Shown here: in pieces, positions 25,253-34,062 of the stretch
How the letters are laid out: each line of letters begins with the position of its first letter
How positions within the stretch are numbered: the stretch's first letter is position 1
Assembly (NCBI RefSeq): GCF_003054325.1
Contig: NZ_QBKU01000003.1
Span: forward strand, 248,001-312,000
Source: Sulfitobacter mediterraneus
GTDB taxonomy: Bacteria; Pseudomonadota; Alphaproteobacteria; Rhodobacterales; Rhodobacteraceae
Length of the DNA stretch: 64,000 nt
Direction: 5' to 3'
Made by a program: the position numbers and the translations under genes
The notes under the pieces: generated by a model
What the model saw: only the letters and a program-made list of their open reading frames with translations
The model's database searches: none
Told to the model about the DNA's origin: nothing

Positions 25253-25329
25253 CAACATATCCTTTTGTTTTATTGAATATGCAGAGGTATCAGGCCGCCG
25301 ATGTCCGCACAAGCGGCCTGTTGATCAGA

Positions 25330-25605
25330 TCAGTCGTCGTTGATGTCCTTGGTGACAATCCGTGCGCCGCTGGATTGTTTGCGAAAACCCATCCGCAGGA
25401 TGATCCACGCGATCAGCGACAGCACCGCAAACAGCGCGAGCAGGGCAGGGATGTTGATCCCCGGCGCCAGCAGAACCACACCCGCCATTGCCAATGCGCC
25501 CAGCCCGAAGCCAAGGAAAATGAACCCCGGCGCCAGCAGCTCAACCACGCCAAGCGCCAGCGCGATGCAGATCCAGACCCACCAAAGCGACAGATAATCG
25601 GCCAT
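25330..25605 (-). CDS. NfeD-family membrane protein (short form)
   Basis: 91 residues, about three hydrophobic helices: YLSLWWVWICIALALGVVELLAPGFIFLGFGLGALAMAGVVLLAP and ALLALFAVLSLIAWIIL. The short NfeD1b/YbbK-type lacks the OB domain. Its start codon shares one base with the qmcA stop (TAATG), the usual pairing of NfeD with a stomatin-type SPFH protein. Confidence 0.9.
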   Translation of the reverse strand: MADYLSLWWVWICIALALGVVELLAPGFIFLGFGLGALAMAGVVLLAPGINIPALLALFAVLSLIAWIILRMGFRKQSSGARIVTKDINDD

Positions 25606-26498
25606 TATCCACGTCCTTTCAAAAGCTTAAAGGCATCGCCAAAGGCCTCAAGCGCCTGTGTGGGGACAAAGACGGTTTGATTGCCATCGCCCTTGCCCAA
25701 CGTGCCCATCGCCTCAACCTGCTTAAGCGCGATTTGGTATTGCGCGGCCTCCAGCCCGTTTTCATTGATCGCGGTGGCAACCACCTGTGTGGCATAAGCC
25801 TCCGCTTCGGCCAGCACGCGGCGGGCCTTGGCGGTTTGTTCCGAGGCGTAAAGCTCAGCATCAGCGGCCAGTTCGACCGCACGTTTGGACCCCTCGGCCT
25901 CGGTCACTTGCGCACGGCGGGCGCGTTCGGCGTTCAGCTGTTGCATCATCGCGGCGCGGGTGGCGGCATCAAGGTTCACGTCCAGTATTTCGGCGCGGGT
26001 CACTTCGATGCCCCAATCGTCCACGGCATCCTCAACGCTGGATTTGATGGTGGTGATCAGCTGGCTGCGGTTGGCCTGCACCTCGTCCAGATCCATTTTA
26101 CCGATCTCGGCCCGTACGATCCCGGCCACGGTGGTGGAAATAGCATTGTCTACATCGCGGATACGGTAGACCGTCTTTTCCGGCTCAGTGATGCGGTAGA
26201 ACACGGACGTGTCCACCTGAACAAGCACGTTGTCACGGGTGATTGCGTCCTGACTGGCAGTGGGCAACTGACGCTCAAGGATTGAGATTTTATGGGCAAT
26301 CTTGTCAATGAACGGCACGATCATGTTGATCCCCGGCCCAAGCACCGAACGCAGGCGGCCAAAACGTTCGACAACATGCTGTTCTGACTGCGGCACGATC
26401 TTGACCGCCTTGACGATCAGAATGACGACCATCGCGGCCAGCAAAAGCCACGCCAGATTGTTTTCCAAGGCGTCGATCAACAGTTGTTCAATATCCAC
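25605..26498 (-). CDS. qmcA: Stomatin/QmcA-type SPFH-domain protein
   Basis: 297 residues. The N-terminal TM helix (WLLLAAMVVILIVKAVKIV) is followed by VPQSEQHVVERFGRLRSVLGPGINMIVPFIDK and the SPFH core (DVDNAISTTVAGIVRAEIGKMDLDEV, TRAEILDVNLDAATRAAMMQQLNAERARRAQVTEAEGSKRA), then a coiled-coil tail. The pair with NfeD forms membrane scaffolds. It is transcribed divergently from tgt. Confidence 0.93.
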   Translation of the reverse strand: MDIEQLLIDALENNLAWLLLAAMVVILIVKAVKIVPQSEQHVVERFGRLRSVLGPGINMIVPFIDKIAHKISILERQLPTASQDAITRDNVLVQVDTSVFYRITEPEKTVYRIRDVDNAISTTVAGIVRAEIGKMDLDEVQANRSQLITTIKSSVEDAVDDWGIEVTRAEILDVNLDAATRAAMMQQLNAERARRAQVTEAEGSKRAVELAADAELYASEQTAKARRVLAEAEAYATQVVATAINENGLEAAQYQIALKQVEAMGTLGKGDGNQTVFVPTQALEAFGDAFKLLKGRG

Positions 26499-26610
26499 TT
26501 AACATACCCTTTTGGTTGAAACTTACCCCACTATTTGTGCATTTTGCGTCCTGATTGCAAGTTTTGCAGGCTGGGTGTATCGCCAGCAATCAGATCACAA
26601 GGATGGCCCG

Positions 26611-27738
26611 ATGACCCGTATCACATTTGAAAAACAAGCGCAGGATGGCAAGGCGCGGCGCGGGGTGATCCGCACAACACGCGGCGATATCCAGACCCCG
26701 GCGTTTATGCCTGTTGGCACCGCCGCAACGGTCAAGGCGATGATGCCGGAAAGCGTGGCGGCCACGGGGGCCGATATCCTGCTGGGCAACACCTATCACC
26801 TGATGCTGCGCCCCACGGCGGAACGGGTCGCGGCCTTGGGCGGTTTGCACAAATTCATGAACTGGTCCGGGCCGATCCTGACCGACAGTGGCGGGTTTCA
26901 GGTGATGAGCCTTGCGGGACTGCGCAAGCTGACCGAGAAGGGTGTGACCTTCAAAAGCCATATCGACGGGTCCAAGCACGAGATCACGCCGGAACGGTCG
27001 ATGGAAATTCAGGCGCTTCTGGGCAGTGACATCGTGATGTGTTTTGACGAATGCCCCGCGTTGCCGGCGGACCGGGATCGTATTGCCTCCAGCATGGAGT
27101 TGTCGATGCGGTGGGCGCAGCGGTCAAAGGATGCCTTTGGCGACCGCCCCGGTCATGCGCTTTTTGGTATTCAGCAGGGCGGTTTGGAAGAAGACTTGCG
27201 CGCACAAAGTGCGCAGGCGCTGCGCGAGATCGAATTTGACGGCTATGCCGTTGGCGGATTGGCCGTGGGCGAAGGGCAGGAGGCGATGTTTGGTTGCCTT
27301 GATTTCGCGCCTGACCAATTGCCGGAGGACAAGCCGCGTTACCTGATGGGGGTTGGCAAACCTGATGACATCGTTGGCGCGGTGGCGCGGGGCATTGATA
27401 TGATGGATTGCGTGCTGCCGTCGCGGTCCGGGCGCACAGGGCAGGTGTTCACCCGCCACGGGGTGCTCAACATCAAGAACGCGCGGCACCAGGACGACCC
27501 GCGCCCCTTGGACGAAAATTGCAGCTGTCCGGCCTGCCGGAACTACTCACGGGCCTATTTGCACCATGTGTTCCGCAGTCAGGAAATCATCAGCTCCATG
27601 CTGCTGACATGGCACAATTTGCATTATTATCAGGATATTATGTCCGGTATGCGCGAGGCCATTGCGAGCGGAACCTTTGCCGCGTGGCAATCAGATTTCC
27701 ATGCCGGTCGCGCACAGGGGGATATCGACCCCCTGTGA
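26611..27738 (+). CDS. tgt: Queuine/preQ1 tRNA-guanine transglycosylase
   Basis: 375 residues from ATG 26611 (AAGGA nine bases upstream; an earlier in-frame start is rejected). Nucleophile Asp in [13 protein letters not shown] and in FDECPAL, substrate pocket [13 protein letters not shown] and VGGLAVGE. The conserved LPTR appears here as [17 protein letters not shown], a Thr-to-Ser change. Zinc ligands lie in [23 protein letters not shown]. It exchanges G34 for preQ1 in Asp, Asn, His and Tyr tRNAs, so the two tRNA-Asp genes downstream are substrates. Confidence 0.96.
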   Translation: MTRITFEKQAQDGKARRGVIRTTRGDIQTPAFMPVGTAATVKAMMPESVAATGADILLGNTYHLMLRPTAERVAALGGLHKFMNWSGPILTDSGGFQVMSLAGLRKLTEKGVTFKSHIDGSKHEITPERSMEIQALLGSDIVMCFDECPALPADRDRIASSMELSMRWAQRSKDAFGDRPGHALFGIQQGGLEEDLRAQSAQALREIEFDGYAVGGLAVGEGQEAMFGCLDFAPDQLPEDKPRYLMGVGKPDDIVGAVARGIDMMDCVLPSRSGRTGQVFTRHGVLNIKNARHQDDPRPLDENCSCPACRNYSRAYLHHVFRSQEIISSMLLTWHNLHYYQDIMSGMREAIASGTFAAWQSDFHAGRAQGDIDPL

Positions 27739-27755
27739 CGCTGGCTTGATAGGGT

Positions 27756-28409
27756 TTAGGCCAGACGCAACTCCGGCTTGGCCGAGGTGTCTTCGTTGCC
27801 CTGAGCGCGGTTGAGATCGGCGGCATCTGATGACAACAGGCCAACCAGTTCATCGGTGGTCAGGGCTGTGCAGAACTCCCCATGCATGGAAGCGACAGCC
27901 ATGTCATGCACCAGCTCTGGATCGTGGTCCTTGCCGTGCCGGTCGATCCGGTTGCAGGTCGCGCAAGCGTCATGGGCCAGATAAACGTCAAACCCCATGT
28001 TGCCGGCCATGCGCACGGTGGTTTCCACACAGAAGTTGGTGAAATAACCGGCCACGACCAAGCGCTGTATCCCGGCACGGCGCAGATCGACCTCCAATGA
28101 CGTGCCGATAAAGCCTGAGTTGACGTCCTTGTTGACGATGATGTCACCCTCTGCGGTCTCAAGCCCATCAAGCTGCGCACCGCCCGGCAGCGAAAACTTG
28201 AGCGGGCTGTCTGGCTCAATCGAATTGTGCCGGGTAAAGGCGCAGCGGCGTCCGGCGGTGCGGAAACTGCGCAGCAATTGCACCAGTTTTTCCTGACAAT
28301 CAGGGTTGTTCATCCGGCCGGTTGGTCCGCCCCAATGGCTTAGGGTATGCACGCCTTTTTGCACGTCAATCAGCAACAATGCCGTGTCTGCGCCAAATTT
28401 CTTGATCAT
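27756..28409 (-). CDS. Isochorismatase-family cysteine hydrolase
   Basis: 217 residues from ATG 28409 with AGGGAGA upstream. Catalytic Asp in ALLLIDVQKGVH, Lys in VNKDVNSGFIGTSLE, and Cys in AGYFTNFCVETTVRMAGNMGFDVYLAHDACAT. This is the nicotinamidase/isochorismatase superfamily; the exact amide or ester substrate is not determinable. It converges with tgt. Confidence 0.9.
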   Translation of the reverse strand: MIKKFGADTALLLIDVQKGVHTLSHWGGPTGRMNNPDCQEKLVQLLRSFRTAGRRCAFTRHNSIEPDSPLKFSLPGGAQLDGLETAEGDIIVNKDVNSGFIGTSLEVDLRRAGIQRLVVAGYFTNFCVETTVRMAGNMGFDVYLAHDACATCNRIDRHGKDHDPELVHDMAVASMHGEFCTALTTDELVGLLSSDAADLNRAQGNEDTSAKPELRLA

Positions 28410-28604
28410 TGGAAAAATCTCCCTTTTTCGCCGCCAAGCCAAACATACCGACCATTTGCTGTCACCCGTTGCGACCGACAAAATCAGGCATGTTCACGCC
28501 ATATGCCGTGCGCTGGCCTGTGCATTTAGTGATCAATTTGCGCAAAACCGTGGTTGCCACTGCCCGCACAGCAGGTGATGATGCGCCAAAGCCCCGTTAA
28601 GGGA

Positions 28605-28631
28605 TTGAAACAGGCGGATCAGGTATACATA
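28605..28631 (+). promoter_or_regulatory. Candidate lon promoter in the 298-bp gap before lon
   Basis: The gap 28410-28707 holds no gene. TTGAAA (28605-28610) and TACATA (28626-28631) with 15 bp between could be a sigma-32-like heat-shock or a sigma-70 promoter. AAGGAAAAGAGC precedes the lon ATG. Only a weak match. Confidence 0.25.
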
Positions 28632-28707
28632 TCTGGTTCTGAACAGGAGACGGCAGAGGTTGCCTACTGAGGAACCTGCACCGTCTTGCTAGAATAAGGA
28701 AAAGAGC

Positions 28708-31119
28708 ATGTTAGAGCCTTTGAACGCGTCCTACCCCGTTTTGCCGCTGCGCGATATTGTGGTGTTCCCCCATATGATTGTGCCGCTGTTTGTGGGGCGC
28801 GAAAAATCTGTGCGCGCCCTCGAAGAGGTGATGGCGGACGACAAACAAATCCTGCTGTCCAGCCAGATTGATCCCGGTGATGACGATCCCGATACCGATG
28901 GTATCTTTAAGGCCGGCGTGTTGGCCAATGTGCTGCAACTGCTGAAACTGCCCGATGGCACGGTCAAAGTGCTGGTCGAGGGGCAGGCGCGTGTGCGCAT
29001 CACCGAATACCTTGAAAACGATGATTTCTTTGAGGCCCGCGCCGAATATCTGACAGAAATGCCGGGCGATGCCGCCACCACCGAAGCTTTGCTGCGCTCG
29101 GTTGCGGATGAGTTTGAGCGCTACGCCAAGGTCAAGAAAAACGTGCCGGATGAGGCGCTTGCCGCCGTGGGCGAAACCGCAGAACCGGCGCGTCTGGCCG
29201 ATCTGGTCGCGGGTCATCTGGGCATCGAAGTCGAGCAAAAGCAGGATCTGCTGGAAACGCTGTCGGTGTCGGAACGGCTTGAGAAAGTTTACGGCTTGAT
29301 GCAGGGCGAAATGTCCGTGCTACAGGTCGAGAAAAAGATCAAAACCCGCGTCAAATCCCAGATGGAGCGAACCCAGCGCGAATACTATCTGAACGAACAG
29401 ATGAAGGCGATCCAGCAAGAGCTGGGCGATGGCGAAGACGGCAAGAACGAGGTTGCCGAACTCGAAGCCAAGATTGCCGAAACCAAGCTGAGCAAAGAGG
29501 CCAAGGAAAAAGCCGAAGCCGAGCTGAAAAAGCTGAAAAACATGAGCCCGATGTCTGCCGAGGCAACGGTTGTACGCAACTATCTTGACTGGATGTTGTC
29601 GATCCCATGGGGCGTCAAATCCCGCGTGAAAAAGGATCTGGGCCGCGCCCAGACCGTGCTGGACGATGATCACTATGGTCTGGAAAAGGTTAAGGAACGG
29701 ATTGTCGAATATCTCGCGGTGCAGCAACGCTCCAGCAAGATGAAAGGCCCGATCATGTGCCTTGTTGGCCCTCCGGGTGTTGGCAAAACATCGCTCGGCA
29801 ATTCGGTGGCCAAGGCCACGGGCCGCGAGTTTATCCGCATCTCTCTGGGCGGCGTGCGCGACGAAAGCGAGATCCGCGGCCACCGCCGGACTTACATTGG
29901 CTCGATGCCCGGCAAGATCATTCAGGCGCTGAAGAAGGCCAAGACCACCAATCCGCTGATCCTGTTGGACGAGATCGACAAGATGGGTCAGGATTTCCGT
30001 GGTGACCCGGCGTCCGCCATGCTCGAAGTGCTTGATCCGGAACAGAATTCCACATTTGTGGATCACTATATGGAGGTCGAATATGACCTCTCGAACGTGA
30101 TGTTCTTGACCACCTCCAACAGCTATAACATGCCCGGCCCGTTGCTGGACCGGATGGAGATCATCCCGCTGTCCGGCTACACCGAGGACGAAAAGCGCGA
30201 GATCGCCAAACAGCATCTGGTGCAAAAACAGGTCAAGAACCATGGTCTGAAAGCCAAGGAATTTGAGATCGAGGATTCCGCACTGACCGACATCATCCGC
30301 TACTACACCCGTGAAGCGGGCGTGCGGAACCTTGAACGTGAAATCGCCAAGGTGGCGCGTAAATCGTTGACCAAAATCATTAAGAAGGAGGCGGACGCAG
30401 TAGTGGTCTCTGCCGACAACCTTGATGATTTCCTTGGCGTGCGCAAACACCGCTATGGTCTGGCCGAGAAAGAAGACCAGATCGGCGTTGTCACGGGCCT
30501 CGCTTACACATCAGTGGGCGGTGAACTGCTCCAGATCGAAGCGTTGCGGCTGCCGGGCAAAGGCCGGATGAAAACCACCGGTAAGCTCGGCGATGTGATG
30601 AAAGAAAGCATTGACGCGGCCAGCTCTTACGTGCGGTCCATCTCTCCGCAGATCGGGGTCAAACCGCCGAAGTTCGACGCGCTGGACATCCACGTACACG
30701 TGCCGGATGGGGCAACGCCAAAGGATGGCCCCTCTGCGGGTCTGGCGATGGTGACCTCCATCGTTTCGGTGCTGACGCAGATCCCTGTGCGCAAGGATAT
30801 TGCCATGACTGGCGAAGTGTCGCTGCGCGGCAATGCCATGCCCATCGGCGGGCTCAAGGAAAAGCTGCTGGCGGCCCTGCGCGGCGGGATCACTACGGTT
30901 CTGATCCCGACCGAGAATGAAAAAGACCTGCCGGATATTCCCGACAACGTCAAAGAGGGCTTGACCATCATTCCGGTCAGCCATGTCTCCGAGGTGTTGG
31001 AACAAGCGCTGGTGTCAAAGCCAGAAGCGATCGAATGGGATCAAGAGGCCGAAGATGCCGCCGCTGCGGCCGCGCTGGCGGCGAAATCCGGGGCAGGGGA
31101 CAGTGCCACCGCGCATTGA
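28708..31119 (+). CDS. lon: ATP-dependent Lon protease
   Basis: 803 residues, the full bacterial length. Domains: LON substrate-binding N domain (LPLRDIVVFPHMIVPLFVGREKSVRALEE) to ~200; coiled region with the YYLNEQMKAIQQELG linker; AAA+ (Walker A GPPGVGKT near 353, Walker B PLILLDEIDKM ~415, arginine finger region); protease domain with catalytic Ser in KDGPSAGLAM (~679) and Lys in GGLKEKLLAALRGG (~722). It degrades misfolded and regulatory proteins. Ala-rich C-terminal tail (DAAAAAALAAKSGAGDSATAH) of no known role. Confidence 0.98.
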   Translation: MLEPLNASYPVLPLRDIVVFPHMIVPLFVGREKSVRALEEVMADDKQILLSSQIDPGDDDPDTDGIFKAGVLANVLQLLKLPDGTVKVLVEGQARVRITEYLENDDFFEARAEYLTEMPGDAATTEALLRSVADEFERYAKVKKNVPDEALAAVGETAEPARLADLVAGHLGIEVEQKQDLLETLSVSERLEKVYGLMQGEMSVLQVEKKIKTRVKSQMERTQREYYLNEQMKAIQQELGDGEDGKNEVAELEAKIAETKLSKEAKEKAEAELKKLKNMSPMSAEATVVRNYLDWMLSIPWGVKSRVKKDLGRAQTVLDDDHYGLEKVKERIVEYLAVQQRSSKMKGPIMCLVGPPGVGKTSLGNSVAKATGREFIRISLGGVRDESEIRGHRRTYIGSMPGKIIQALKKAKTTNPLILLDEIDKMGQDFRGDPASAMLEVLDPEQNSTFVDHYMEVEYDLSNVMFLTTSNSYNMPGPLLDRMEIIPLSGYTEDEKREIAKQHLVQKQVKNHGLKAKEFEIEDSALTDIIRYYTREAGVRNLEREIAKVARKSLTKIIKKEADAVVVSADNLDDFLGVRKHRYGLAEKEDQIGVVTGLAYTSVGGELLQIEALRLPGKGRMKTTGKLGDVMKESIDAASSYVRSISPQIGVKPPKFDALDIHVHVPDGATPKDGPSAGLAMVTSIVSVLTQIPVRKDIAMTGEVSLRGNAMPIGGLKEKLLAALRGGITTVLIPTENEKDLPDIPDNVKEGLTIIPVSHVSEVLEQALVSKPEAIEWDQEAEDAAAAAALAAKSGAGDSATAH

Positions 31120-31145
31120 TCCGAACCTGTTATAGCGAGAACGAA

Positions 31146-31180
31146 AAAAGCGCCCTGTGACAGCAGGGCGCTTTTCTTTT
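31146..31180 (+). terminator. Intrinsic terminator after lon
   Basis: AAAAGCGCCCTG pairs with CAGGGCGCTTTT around GTGACAG, followed by CTTTTG; AAAAAA on the other side makes it usable from the minus strand for the converging small gene as well. Confidence 0.88.
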
Positions 31181-31202
31181 GTTGCGTGTTCGACCTTTTG
31201 GA

Positions 31203-31397
31203 TCAGTCGCCAAGCGCCGGAATGGCCAGCAGAACGGCCAGCATGGCAACCAAGGCGGTGCCGCTGCTGCTGCTTTGGGCGTCGGCGACAACGGCGGGCG
31301 CTTCGATCACAGGATCGGCAAGCGATCCGGCATGCGCCGCAGATGTAAATGTGGCCGCCGCGAGGGCAACCGCGCAAATTGTGGTTTTCTTCATCAT
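31203..31397 (-). CDS. Small secreted or membrane-anchored protein
   Basis: 64 residues from ATG 31397 (a GTG further upstream is rejected). Sec signal peptide KKTTICAVALAAATFTSAAHA, mature start GSLADPVIEAPAVVADAQ, then a Ser-rich linker and a hydrophobic C-terminal segment TALVAMLAVLLAIPALGD. The layout (signal, short acidic/hydrophobic motif, C-terminal hydrophobic helix) recalls a short family of Rhodobacterales envelope peptides; I do not know its function. It converges with lon. Confidence 0.65.
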   Translation of the reverse strand: MMKKTTICAVALAAATFTSAAHAGSLADPVIEAPAVVADAQSSSSGTALVAMLAVLLAIPALGD

Positions 31398-31524
31398 TTT
31401 TCCCCAAGTCTGAAATACCACCCCATGTTACCGACAATGCCGCGCCGGGCAAGGGATACTGGCTTAATAAATCAATATATGGTATTGGTAAACACAACGA
31501 TAACAACCTATCAACGGGGCACTC

Positions 31525-31974
31525 ATGAGCACGACATCTTCCAAGCCTGCGAAAGCAGTGACAAAATCCACCGCGAGCGCGGCCAAACCCGCCGCAAAGA
31601 AAGCCACAACAAAAGCCGCGCCACCGGTCTCTGCCGTTGCGGGCAAGCCACCAATTTCCGCCCAAACCGCGACGCCCGCGGTTGTGGACGCGCCGCAGCC
31701 TGTGGTGCTTGGCCCGATGTTGCGCAAAAAAGAGCTGATCGAGAAGGTTGTCGACCGGGCTGGCATCAAGAAAAAAGACGCAAAACCGGTGATCGAGGCC
31801 ATGCTGGCCGTGCTCGGCGAGGCACTTACCGAACATCGCGAGATCAACCTGCCGGAGCTGGGTCGCATCAAAGTACGCAAGGAAAAGATGCTGCCAAATG
31901 GCCGTGTGATGATCACAAAGATCCGCCAACCCCTTGGCGGCGCGAGCAAAAAACTGCCTGACGCTGCTGAATAA
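31525..31974 (+). CDS. HU/IHF-family DNA-binding protein with a basic N-terminal tail
   Basis: 149 residues. The C-terminal ~85 residues are the HU fold (MLRKKELIEKVVDRAGIKKKDAKPVIEAMLAVLGEALTEHREINLPELGRIKVRKEKMLPNGRVMITKIRQP). The first ~60 residues form a Lys/Ala/Pro/Thr-rich histone-H1-like tail (KPAKAVTKSTASAAKPAAKKATTKA) not found in E. coli HU. The nucleoid-protein role is secure; the tail probably adds DNA binding. It lies in its own transcription unit upstream of tRNA-Val. Confidence 0.88.
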   Translation: MSTTSSKPAKAVTKSTASAAKPAAKKATTKAAPPVSAVAGKPPISAQTATPAVVDAPQPVVLGPMLRKKELIEKVVDRAGIKKKDAKPVIEAMLAVLGEALTEHREINLPELGRIKVRKEKMLPNGRVMITKIRQPLGGASKKLPDAAE

Positions 31975-32044
31975 AACACTCACAGCCAGTTTTTCCAACT
32001 CGGCCCTTGCAAGGCCGAGCCCAATTGGCTACTCCGCCGCGCAA

Positions 32045-32119
32045 GGGTGATTAGCTCAGTGGTAGAGCGCTTCGTTCACATCGAAGATGTCAGGAGTTCA
32101 AATCTCTTATCACCCACCA
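32045..32119 (+). tRNA. tRNA-Val (anticodon CAC)
   Basis: 75 nt including encoded CCA. Acceptor GGGTGAT/ATCACCC, D arm AGCTCAGTGGTAGAGC, anticodon arm CTTCG-TTCACAT-CGAAG with CAC at 34-36, variable ATGTC, T arm CAGGAGTTCAAATCTCTTATC. Reads GTG. Confidence 0.93.
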
Positions 32120-32178
32120 TTCCCTTCCTGCCGTTTCTGATGCATCAATCGGGCATCCAATTCTAAACGGCAGATCTC

Positions 32179-32763
32179 ATGACAAATAACTATCCGAAAA
32201 TCTGGTTCCTGCGCCACGGGCAGACAGAGTGGAACCGCGAATTCCGCCTGCAGGGTCAATTGGATTCGCCGCTGACCCAACAAGGCCAAGCCGAAGCGGC
32301 GCGGCAGGCCAAGATCATGCCACAGATACTGGCCCAGAATCCGGCCATCTATGCCTCGCCCCTGGGGCGGGTCCGCCAGACGGCGCAAATCGCATTGGGC
32401 GATGTGCCGCGGCAGGAAGATGCGCGGTTGATGGAAATTCACGCGGGCAAATGGCAGGGGATGACCCGCACCGAAATTCTGGCTGACCGCCCCGAATGGG
32501 CCGCGCAATCGCCGACACCGCTTGAGATCTACGAGGCCGCGGACGGCGGTGAGGGGCTGGCGGCATTCCATGCCCGGATTGTTGATTTCTTGAACGATCT
32601 GACCGGACCAAGCTTGATCGTTGCCCATGGCCTGTTGGGGCAGGTGCTGCGGGCGGAGGTCTGCGGCCTTTCCACAAGTCAGGCGGGCAGTTTGTCGAAC
32701 CTGCAAGGTTGCGTTTACCTTCTTGAACACGGACAGGAAACGGTGCTTGAGGCGCCAGAGTGA
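32179..32763 (+). CDS. Histidine phosphatase (phosphoglycerate-mutase-like), copy 1
   Basis: 194 residues. RHG motif IWFLRHGQTEWNREFRLQGQLDSPLT, second conserved Arg in ASPLGRVRQTAQIA, catalytic Glu in LMEIHAGKWQGMTRTEI, and second His in LIVAHGLLGQVLRA. This is the acid/sugar-phosphatase (GpmB/CobC-like) branch. The stop overlaps the start of a second, similar gene (GTGA), so the pair is translationally coupled and probably arose by tandem duplication. Confidence 0.9.
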   Translation: MTNNYPKIWFLRHGQTEWNREFRLQGQLDSPLTQQGQAEAARQAKIMPQILAQNPAIYASPLGRVRQTAQIALGDVPRQEDARLMEIHAGKWQGMTRTEILADRPEWAAQSPTPLEIYEAADGGEGLAAFHARIVDFLNDLTGPSLIVAHGLLGQVLRAEVCGLSTSQAGSLSNLQGCVYLLEHGQETVLEAPE

Positions 32764-33332
32764 ACCCTGCGCCGCCGCTTTATATCCTGCGCCACGGCGA
32801 GACCGAATGGAATGCAACGGGCCGGTTGCAGGGGCGGTTTGATTCGCCGCTGACAATCGCAGGTCGGGCGCAGGCCGAGGCGCAAAGGAAAATCCTGCAA
32901 GCCAATGATCTGAGGGGTTTTTCCGCTATCAGCAGCCCACAGGGCCGCGCCGTGGAAACCGCCCGCATCGCCTGCGCTGGCCTCATCGATCCCATCACAA
33001 CCGACCCCACGTTGAGCGAGATCGGGCTGGGCGATTGGGCAGGCGGCATCCGCGCAGATCTGATCAAAAGTTCTGGCGCGGATGACGGTTTTGACCTTTA
33101 CGAACTGGCCCCCAACGGCGAAGGGTTTGCCGCCTTGCATGCCCGCTGCCACAACTTTTTAAGCCGCCTTACCGGCTCGGCAGTGCTGATCACGCATGGC
33201 ATCACATCGCGTATGCTGCGGCTGATCCTGACCGGGCGACAGATCCATGATCTGCGCGGCATGGCTGGCGGGCAGGGCGTTGTTTTTTACTTGGAGAACG
33301 GAAAACAAAAAAGGTTGGATTTAGGGGCTTGA
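32760..33332 (+). CDS. Histidine phosphatase (phosphoglycerate-mutase-like), copy 2
   Basis: 190 residues. RHG motif LYILRHGETEWNATGRLQGRFDSPLT, SSPQGRAVETARIA, LSEIGLGDWAGGIR, and VLITHGITSRMLRLIL. The first 30 residues are closely parallel to the upstream gene product (RLQG-x-DSPLT shared), the rest diverged. Starts at a GTG overlapping the previous stop. Substrate unknown. Confidence 0.9.
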   Translation: MNPAPPLYILRHGETEWNATGRLQGRFDSPLTIAGRAQAEAQRKILQANDLRGFSAISSPQGRAVETARIACAGLIDPITTDPTLSEIGLGDWAGGIRADLIKSSGADDGFDLYELAPNGEGFAALHARCHNFLSRLTGSAVLITHGITSRMLRLILTGRQIHDLRGMAGGQGVVFYLENGKQKRLDLGA

Positions 33333-33368
33333 ACCCCCCTTCAACCTTGCGCTAAGAGAGCGCACGGC

Positions 33369-33444
<76 letters not shown>

Positions 33445-33591
33445 TTTACCCTCTCCCTTTGTCGAGTCCCATTTGCAGTTGGCAAAGCTGACTGAAATTG
33501 TCGGATGCCGGCTGTGAGCCCAAAGGTACCAATCTTGAAAGGCAACTTCATGTCTGCTTTTGTAAGGTAGGATAGGAGGGGTCAGAGTAAG

Positions 33592-33921
33592 GTGGACATT
33601 GTTTGGGATAGTATAGACTGGAATTGGCACGATCATCCTTGCCCGGACGAAGGTGCGGTAGCTCTGGCAACGGAATTGTTGAAGGCGACGAAGCGGGCGG
33701 ATGTTTTTCCCACATCGGCAAGCTCTGGCAAGTTTCCAACAGTCTGTCTTTTCTGGCAAAACGGGCGAGTTGAAGTTGAAGTTTTCTCAGACTCCTTCGA
33801 GCTTTACTTCCTTCCAGACGCTGATGATGATGAGATGTTTACAGTCTCTGAGTTCGAGGCGACTTCGCTGTCAAGAGTTGTCCAGAAAATCAAAGAAGCA
33901 ATTTCAACGTCAAACACCTAG
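33592..33921 (+). CDS. Small hypothetical protein, low-GC, beside tRNA-Val
   Basis: 109 residues, unrecognised; it begins at a GTG preceded by AGGAGG at about 12 bases. Body: KFPTVCLFWQNGRVEVEVFSDSFELYFLPDADDDEMFTVSEFEATSLSRVVQKIKEAIS, a beta-rich pattern typical of small effector/immunity or regulatory proteins. Base composition is below the surroundings, and it starts only ~150 bp after the tRNA 3' end, a common acquisition site, though no duplicated tRNA end or integrase is present. No match claimed. Confidence 0.45.
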   Translation: MDIVWDSIDWNWHDHPCPDEGAVALATELLKATKRADVFPTSASSGKFPTVCLFWQNGRVEVEVFSDSFELYFLPDADDDEMFTVSEFEATSLSRVVQKIKEAISTSNT

Positions 33922-33983
33922 AGGCGAATGGCAGCAAAGTCTGCACAGCCGACATCGGCACCCGTTTCTTCGCTCTACCCGCG

Positions 33984-34023
33984 CAAAAACAAATGCGGGC
34001 CACCGTCATAGGTAACCCGCATT
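33984..34023 (-). terminator. Intrinsic terminator after the VOC gene (minus strand)
   Basis: AATGCGGG (33992-33999) pairs with CCCGCATT (34016-34023); on the minus strand the stem is followed by TGTTTTTG. Confidence 0.7.
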
Positions 34024-34062
34024 GGGAAAGGCGATCCATCATGCATGGACCGCCCACCAAAG

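Noticed and set aside
29320-30450. 376-codon frame antisense to lon
   Set aside because: Shadow of lon; no signals.
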